Source: Candidatus Brevibacterium intestinigallinarum
GTDB lineage: Bacteria > Actinomycetota > Actinomycetes > Actinomycetales > Brevibacteriaceae
NCBI GenBank assembly: GCA_019117325.1
Contig: DWZY01000226.1
Coordinates: forward strand, 1-8,746
Length of the DNA stretch: 8,746 nucleotides
Direction of reading: 5' to 3'
Both the position numbers and the translations under genes were made by a program. The notes beneath the pieces were generated by a model. The model was not told where the DNA came from and made no database searches. It saw nothing but the letters and a program-made list of their open reading frames with translations. Every line of letters starts with the position of its first letter. The first letter of the stretch is position 1. Below, in pieces: positions 6,346 through 8,746 of this stretch.

Positions 6346-7446
6346 ATGTCATCCACGCAGCCGCGTCAGGACCCCGCACCGAACGTGCCCGCACAGCAGT
6401 CCCTCGGCGGTTCTCCCCTGGGCCCTGCGGACTACAGCCGGACGCCCCGCTTCGCCGGTCCCCCGACGTTCGGGCTGCTGCCGCGCCTGGACGAGGTCGA
6501 GGCCGCCCGGCCCGGCGCGGACATCGATGTCAAGATCCTGGGCGTGCCCTTCGACGCGGGAGTCAGCTACCGTCCGGGCGCGCGCTTCGGACCCGACCAC
6601 ATCCGGACGTCCTCGAAGCTGCTGCGGCCCTACAACCAGGCGGTGGACGTCCATCCGTTCGCCGCCCAGCAGGTGGCCGACTGCGGGAACCTGGGTGTCA
6701 ACCCGTTCGACATCGAGGAGGCGATCCGCACCGTCGAGCAGACGGCGGATGCGCTGCGCGCGGACGGCGCGCGCCTCCTCACCCTGGGCGGCGATCACAC
6801 ACTCGCGCTGCCCAACCTGCGCAGCGTGCACCGCACGCACGGTCCGATCGCCGTCCTCCACTTCGACGCGCACCTCGACACATGGGACACGTACATGGGA
6901 GCTCCGTACACGCACGGCACCCCGTTCCGGCGCGCCAGCGAGGAGGGCCTGCTCGATCTGGAGCGGTGCCTGCACGTGGGGATCCGCGGACCGCTCTACG
7001 GAGCGGAGGACCTCGAGGCGGACGGCGTCCTGGGCTTCCAGATCATCCGATCGGACGACTTCCAGTTCCAGCCGCTGCCCGCGATCGTCCAGCGGATCCG
7101 CAGGAGGCTGGACGACTCGCCCGTCTACCTGTCGATCGACATCGATGTGCTCGACCCTGCGGCAGCGCCCGGCACCGGCACACCGGAGACCGGCGGGCTC
7201 ACGAACCGCGAGCTGCTGAACGCGGTCCGCGGCCTGGCCGGCCTCTCGATCGTCGGAGCGGAGATCGTCGAGGTCGCCCCCGCCTACGACCACGCGGAGA
7301 TCACCGGACTGGCCGCTGCGCAGCTGGGTTACGAGATCCTCTCCCTGTGGGCCGGCGAGAAGGCGGGCCGCACCGCAGTCAGAGGTCCCGCCGCCGCGCA
7401 CCTGACCACAGACAGCCCTGATGCTCCCGCAGGAGGAGACCGATGA
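6346..7446 (+). CDS. speB: Ureohydrolase, agmatinase/guanidinobutyrase family
   Basis: A 366-residue binuclear manganese ureohydrolase that removes urea from a guanidino compound. Metal ligands are all present: His151 (GGDH, 148-151), Asp174, His176 and Asp178 (DAHLD), and Asp265 and Asp267 (SIDIDVLDP). HGTPFRRA (190-197) and GTGTPETGGL (276-285) are agmatinase-subfamily signatures. Typical agmatinases have about 300-320 residues; the extra length here is a Pro/Gln-rich N-terminal tail (about 1-35) and a loose C-terminal tail (about 340-366). Start: ATG 6346, with GGGAGGG at 6336-6342 only 3-4 bases away, a short spacing. Its stop overlaps the next start (ATGA), so the product is coupled to a ThDP decarboxylase resembling AruI. 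That context favours 4-guanidinobutyrase (GbuA) over agmatinase (SpeB); guanidine or guanidinopropionate hydrolase cannot be excluded from sequence. The family is certain; the symbol follows convention only. Confidence 0.93.
   Translation: MSSTQPRQDPAPNVPAQQSLGGSPLGPADYSRTPRFAGPPTFGLLPRLDEVEAARPGADIDVKILGVPFDAGVSYRPGARFGPDHIRTSSKLLRPYNQAVDVHPFAAQQVADCGNLGVNPFDIEEAIRTVEQTADALRADGARLLTLGGDHTLALPNLRSVHRTHGPIAVLHFDAHLDTWDTYMGAPYTHGTPFRRASEEGLLDLERCLHVGIRGPLYGAEDLEADGVLGFQIIRSDDFQFQPLPAIVQRIRRRLDDSPVYLSIDIDVLDPAAAPGTGTPETGGLTNRELLNAVRGLAGLSIVGAEIVEVAPAYDHAEITGLAAAQLGYEILSLWAGEKAGRTAVRGPAAAHLTTDSPDAPAGGDR
7431..7438 (+). promoter_or_regulatory. Strong Shine-Dalgarno before the ThDP enzyme
   Basis: AGGAGGAG ends 4 bases before ATG 7443 (6 bases after the AGGAGG core). 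It lies in the last codons of the ureohydrolase gene and supports coupled translation from the overlapping ATGA. Confidence 0.85.
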
Positions 7447-8746
7447 CCACGAGCCACTCGAACGGCGGCCTGGCGGTCGTCTCCGCCCTGGCCTCACACG
7501 GGGTCGACACGGTGTTCGGCATCCCCGGCACCCACAACCTCGAGTTCTACCGCCACCTGCACCGGTGCGGCATCCGCGCGATCACGCCCCGCCACGAGCA
7601 GGGCGCCGGCTACGCCGCAGACGCCTACTACGTCGTCTCCGGCAGGCCCGGGGTGGTCCTCACGACCACGGGCCCGGGTCTCACGAACGTCATCACGGCG
7701 GCGGCGACGGCCTATGCGGAGTCGCGCCCCCTGCTCATCCTGTCCCCCGGCGTGCCCACCGGCCTGGAGCGAGCGGACATCGGCATGCTGCACGAGACGA
7801 AGGACTCCTCCGGGGCGCTCAGCCATCTGCTGGTCGCCGCGCACCGCACGAGGACCGCAGAGGGCGCGGCGCAGGCGGTCGCGGACGCCTTCGCCCTGTT
7901 CGCCAGCGCGCGTCCCGGCCCCGTCCACATCGAGGTCCCGCTGGACGTGCTGGAGGGCGGCTGGTCCGGCACCGCGCCCGTCCCCCTGCCGCACCGCCCG
8001 CGCCCGGTGGACGCGGCTGCCCTCGACACCGCCGCCGAGGCCCTGGCCGGCTCCGTCACGCCCCTCATCATCGCGGGCGGCGGGGCGCGCGGCGCCGCCG
8101 CGCAGATCACAGAGCTGGCCCGGCTGCTGGACGCCCCGGTCGCGACGACCGCAAACGGGAAGGGGATCCTCGATGAGACCGATCCCCTGGCCGTGGGCGC
8201 GAACGTGCGGTGGCCGTCCGTGCAGCAGGCCTCGCGCGAGGCCGATGTGCTGCTGGTCATCGGCACGGAGATCGCGGACTCGGATCTGTGGGGCGGCCTC
8301 ATCGGCCGCCGTGTCGAGGACGCGTCCGCAAGCGCCACCGCCACGAGTGATGTCTCCGTGGGTGGCGCCTCCACGGATGGCGCCTCGCCGGACGAGTCGC
8401 ACGGCCGCCCTCAGACCGTCATCCGGTGCGACATCGATCCGGATCAGCTCCACAAGAACCTGCGCGGGCACATCCTGCTGCTGGGTGAGGCGCAGGCCTG
8501 CGTCGACGGCGTGCTCTCACGTCTGGATTCTGCCGCCGGAGATTCCCGTGCGAGGTCCCGCAGTGGCTCCGCTGACGTGGCCACCTCCGCCAGCGACCAG
8601 GCCTCCCCCGGCACAGCCACTTCAGCAGGCACAGCCACCTCCCCCGGAGCCGTCCGGGCGGCCGCACTGCGCGACGCGGTGGCGAGTGAATTCGACGGGA
8701 CCGCGATCGGCGCCCGTGTCACGCGCCTCGTCCAGGAGGCGGCCGG
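7443..8746 (+). CDS. ThDP-dependent 2-oxo-acid decarboxylase, AruI-like (3' end outside window)
   Basis: The first 434 residues of a thiamine-diphosphate enzyme of the acetolactate synthase/benzoylformate decarboxylase superfamily, open to the window edge with no stop. The pyrimidine-binding domain is complete: VDTVFGIPGTHNLEFYR (21-37), the catalytic Glu52 in RHEQGAGYAADAYY, TTGPGLTN (75-82) and LHETKD (116-121). GIPG.H.LEFYR with LHETKD recalls AruI, the 5-guanidino-2-oxopentanoate decarboxylase of the arginine transaminase pathway, more than acetolactate synthase. The middle domain (about 188-360) includes TTANGKGILDE and CDIDPDQLHKN. The pyrophosphate-binding domain should begin near 405; its GDG motif is beyond the edge. 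Two Ala/Ser/Thr/Gly-rich inserts (293-324 and 362-404) interrupt the usual fold. Start: ATG 7443, 4-base overlap with the ureohydrolase, and an ideal AGGAGGAG at 7431-7438. Superfamily certain; substrate inferred from motifs recalled from memory plus context. Confidence 0.9.
   Translation, partial: MTTSHSNGGLAVVSALASHGVDTVFGIPGTHNLEFYRHLHRCGIRAITPRHEQGAGYAADAYYVVSGRPGVVLTTTGPGLTNVITAAATAYAESRPLLILSPGVPTGLERADIGMLHETKDSSGALSHLLVAAHRTRTAEGAAQAVADAFALFASARPGPVHIEVPLDVLEGGWSGTAPVPLPHRPRPVDAAALDTAAEALAGSVTPLIIAGGGARGAAAQITELARLLDAPVATTANGKGILDETDPLAVGANVRWPSVQQASREADVLLVIGTEIADSDLWGGLIGRRVEDASASATATSDVSVGGASTDGASPDESHGRPQTVIRCDIDPDQLHKNLRGHILLLGEAQACVDGVLSRLDSAAGDSRARSRSGSADVATSASDQASPGTATSAGTATSPGAVRAAALRDAVASEFDGTAIGARVTRLVQEAA
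8319..8414 (+). repeat. Low-complexity insert 1 in the ThDP enzyme
   Basis: Codes for residues 293-324, rich in Ala, Ser, Thr, Asp and Gly, between LIGRRVE and VIRCDIDPDQL of the middle domain, where related enzymes run on directly. It contains a 9-base repeat TGGCGCCTC at 8363-8371 and 8378-8386, 15 bases apart. Confidence 0.6.
8602..8655 (+). repeat. Degenerate 18-bp tandem repeat inside insert 2 of the ThDP enzyme
   Basis: Three 18-base units (8602, 8620, 8638) share parts of CCTCCCCCGG and GGCACAGCCAC: units 1 and 2 share the second part, units 1 and 3 the first. They code for SPGTAT, SAGTAT and SPGAV-like hexapeptides within a Ser/Ala/Thr-rich stretch (residues 362-404, bases 8526-8654) at the expected join of the middle and pyrophosphate domains. 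The 18-base period keeps the frame. Confidence 0.6.

Noticed and set aside
7421..8176. 251-residue plus-strand frame beginning at 7421
   Set aside because: It is out of frame with the ThDP enzyme, has no motif and is Arg/Gly/Pro-rich; the frame at 7443 has the ideal ribosome binding site and family motifs.
6349..8471. Minus-strand open frames opposite the ureohydrolase and ThDP genes
   Set aside because: The plus-strand frames carry complete catalytic motifs; the antisense translations are low-information Arg/Gly/Ala-rich strings.

Overview
The window comes from a high-GC actinobacterium-like genome. The evidence is strong G/C third-position bias, GTG starts, translationally coupled genes with GGAGG-type ribosome binding sites, and actinobacterial-looking protein variants. 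The sequence does not fix the genus. All eight genes read on the + strand, both edges cut through genes, and almost every base is coding. There are no tRNA or rRNA genes, insertion sequences or CRISPR repeats.

Region 1 (1-5123) is a compact Bat/MoxR-type operon: a MoxR AAA+ ATPase lacking its N-terminus, a DUF58 protein, a small one-span membrane protein in the DUF4381-like position, two membrane-anchored von Willebrand A (VWA) proteins of BatA and BatB type, and a one-span tetratricopeptide-like protein with a long Gly/Ser/Glu/Asp tail (BatC-like). Every junction overlaps by 1 to 11 bases. The set is expected to form a membrane-linked chaperone or maturation system in which MoxR works on or with the VWA proteins; its client is unknown.

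Region 2 (5124-5153) is one of only two intergenic gaps. No Shine-Dalgarno is visible before the next gene. There is a weak promoter candidate consistent with a leaderless transcript, and two similarly built dyads (TGACC-N4-GGTC) start 26 bp apart.

Region 3 (5154-8746) is metabolic: a HisC/Pat-type PLP aminotransferase, a ureohydrolase of the agmatinase family, and, overlapping it by 4 bases, the first 434 residues of a thiamine-diphosphate enzyme resembling AruI (5-guanidino-2-oxopentanoate decarboxylase). Transaminase, 2-oxo-acid decarboxylase and guanidino hydrolase are three of the four activities of the arginine transaminase route (arginine to 2-ketoarginine to 4-guanidinobutyraldehyde to 4-guanidinobutyrate to GABA plus urea). 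The ureohydrolase may therefore be a guanidinobutyrase rather than an agmatinase. The aminotransferase's link is less certain, because it looks like the aromatic/histidinol-phosphate (Pat/HisC) family and has its own gap and start signals. The decarboxylase gene carries two Ala/Ser/Thr/Gly-rich inserts that its family is not expected to have.

I did not find a clear candidate for a wholly new defence or mobile system. The points most worth following are the guanidino-compound module, the paired dyads before the aminotransferase, and the inserts in the decarboxylase.
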